This document shows, in pieces, positions 63,467 through 64,000 of a stretch of DNA of 64,000 bases. The notes beneath the pieces are model-generated. The model was not told the DNA's origin, did not search any database, and was given only the letters and a program-made list of their open reading frames with translations. The first letter of the stretch is position 1. Every line of letters starts with the position of its first letter. A program made the translations under genes and the position numbers. This DNA is from Peptococcus niger (GTDB lineage Bacteria; Bacillota; Peptococcia; Peptococcales; Peptococcaceae), in contig NZ_FNAF01000001.1 of NCBI RefSeq assembly GCF_900101835.1, forward strand, positions 248,001 through 312,000. Direction: 5' to 3'.

Positions 63467-63710
63467 ACCGCCTTTACACACCCATTATTACGCCTTGGAC
63501 GTGGCTGAAGACTGGCAGTCCTTCACCTATATTTGCAAGGAAAATGTCATGGACCAAATGGACCGCTATAATTTTGCCGCTGCCAATTGGGCTTATACCT
63601 TAGAAGACCTGGAAGAAAAAACCTTCAGCATCCTGCTCTTTATTACCGGCGGCGATGAAGCGACCGTAGCCCAAATGATTCTGGATGCCGAGGCAGAAAA
63701 AAACGACTGA
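63459..63710 (+). CDS. Small acidic protein of unknown function
   Basis: An 83-residue protein whose start is set by AGGAGG four bases before the ATG, inside the end of the HAD gene. It has HTHYYALDVAEDWQSF at the start, then FSILLFITGGDEATVAQMI. I recognise no domain; the length and overlap suggest translational coupling with the HAD protein. The stop codon lies inside the following terminator stem. Confidence 0.7.
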   Translation: MDKPPLHTHYYALDVAEDWQSFTYICKENVMDQMDRYNFAAANWAYTLEDLEEKTFSILLFITGGDEATVAQMILDAEAEKND

Positions 63711-63771
63711 ACCGCATGCTGACTTTAAAAAGGCTCCCCTTCCAAAGTCAGCATGGCACCAGTCGTTTTTT
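63696..63771. terminator. Long bidirectional terminator overlapping a stop codon
   Basis: AAAAAACGACT and AGTCGTTTTTT form the outer arms, and CATGCTGACTTT pairs with AAAGTCAGCATG inside. T6 ends on each strand give a two-way terminator between converging genes. The left arm overlaps the last codons and stop of the small acidic protein gene. Confidence 0.85.
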
Positions 63772-64000
63772 CTAATGGGTCACGATTACCGCCCGCATCC
63801 CCATCAGGACATAATTTTTCAAAAAAAGCCAGAGCGGCATTTCCCGCGCGCCATTCTGCGGATCGGACAAGTGGACAGACCGCCAATTGATGCCGTCAAG
63901 AACGGCCACGTGCAAGTTGGTATAGGGCGAATAGGATTTATCGCCCAGCTGCCAGGTCACGTTAGGATCGCGGCGCGGATTTTTATCGTCCACCGTAATC
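63772..64000 (-). CDS. Unidentified protein, C-terminal part (cut by window edge)
   Basis: The last 75 or so codons of a gene that begins beyond the right edge. The tail contains SYSPYTNLHVAVLDGINWRS and MPLWLFLKNYVLMGMRAV. I do not recognise the family. The gene ends at the long two-way terminator. Confidence 0.6.
   Translation of the reverse strand, partial: ITVDDKNPRRDPNVTWQLGDKSYSPYTNLHVAVLDGINWRSVHLSDPQNGAREMPLWLFLKNYVLMGMRAVIVTH

Noticed and set aside
1-64000. CRISPR arrays, insertion sequences, phage genes and rRNA
   Set aside because: No regularly spaced repeats, transposase, integrase or rRNA signature was found on either strand.

Overview
The window is a chromosomal segment of a low-redundancy, anaerobe-like Firmicute. 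Supporting markers are cdaA-cdaR-glmM, sepF, scpAB, floA, zapA, rqcH, an ileS T-box, lutAB, strong AGGAGG ribosome-binding sites and frequent TTG/GTG starts. Most of it is near 50% G+C, with very few gaps and nearly all genes on the minus strand between 1 and 39.9 kb. A Peptococcaceae-like clostridial relative would fit, but the genus cannot be fixed from sequence alone.

Layout. 0-3.7 kb: helicase loader DnaC (cut by the window edge), DnaD, a P-loop/Asp23 fusion, SfsA and a secreted RlpA-like protein. 4.0-9.7 kb: a cell-envelope and c-di-AMP operon cdaA-cdaR-glmM-acpS-nnr-mazF, the toxin lacking an adjacent antitoxin. 9.8-17.9 kb: a conspicuously AT-rich block read as one catabolic unit: P-loop kinase, tripartite tricarboxylate transporter tctC-tctA-tctB, a two-subunit lyase that looks like (2R)-sulfolactate sulfo-lyase (suyA, suyB), a LarA-type nickel hydroxyacid racemase homologue, an ECF transporter S component and a LysR regulator. 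17.9-22.2 kb: LutB and LutA lactate oxidation subunits, tRNA-Asn, a flavodoxin/ferredoxin protein and an EamA permease. 22.4-29.6 kb: T-box controlled ileS, then the division cluster ylmH-yggT-proC-sepF-yggS-hlyD-like. 29.7-42.9 kb: floA/nfeD, glmS, scpB/scpA, gpsA, plsY, der, a degenerate glutamate-cysteine ligase-like protein with zapA, then plus-strand rqcH, rlmH and a DsbA-family oxidoreductase. 43-47.2 kb: menaquinone genes menB-menE-thioesterase with a DASS carboxylate transporter. 47.3-64 kb: phosphoglycerate mutase, HAD phosphatases, pilT and a prepilin peptidase, ComEC-like lipoprotein, aminotransferase, Crp/Fnr regulator, nucleotidase, dnaB, glyoxalase, a Tritrichomonas-type guaB, an ASST-like protein, a DUF3783 protein, thiN and small unknowns.

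The most interesting unit is the AT-rich island. The transporter would bring in an anionic 2-hydroxyacid, the LarA homologue would interconvert its stereoisomers, and SuyAB would cleave the R form to pyruvate and sulfite. Sulfolactate is the best substrate guess. If right, a nickel-pincer racemase replaces the pair of dehydrogenases that does this job in known sulfolactate pathways. No transposase, integrase, CRISPR array or rRNA was seen.
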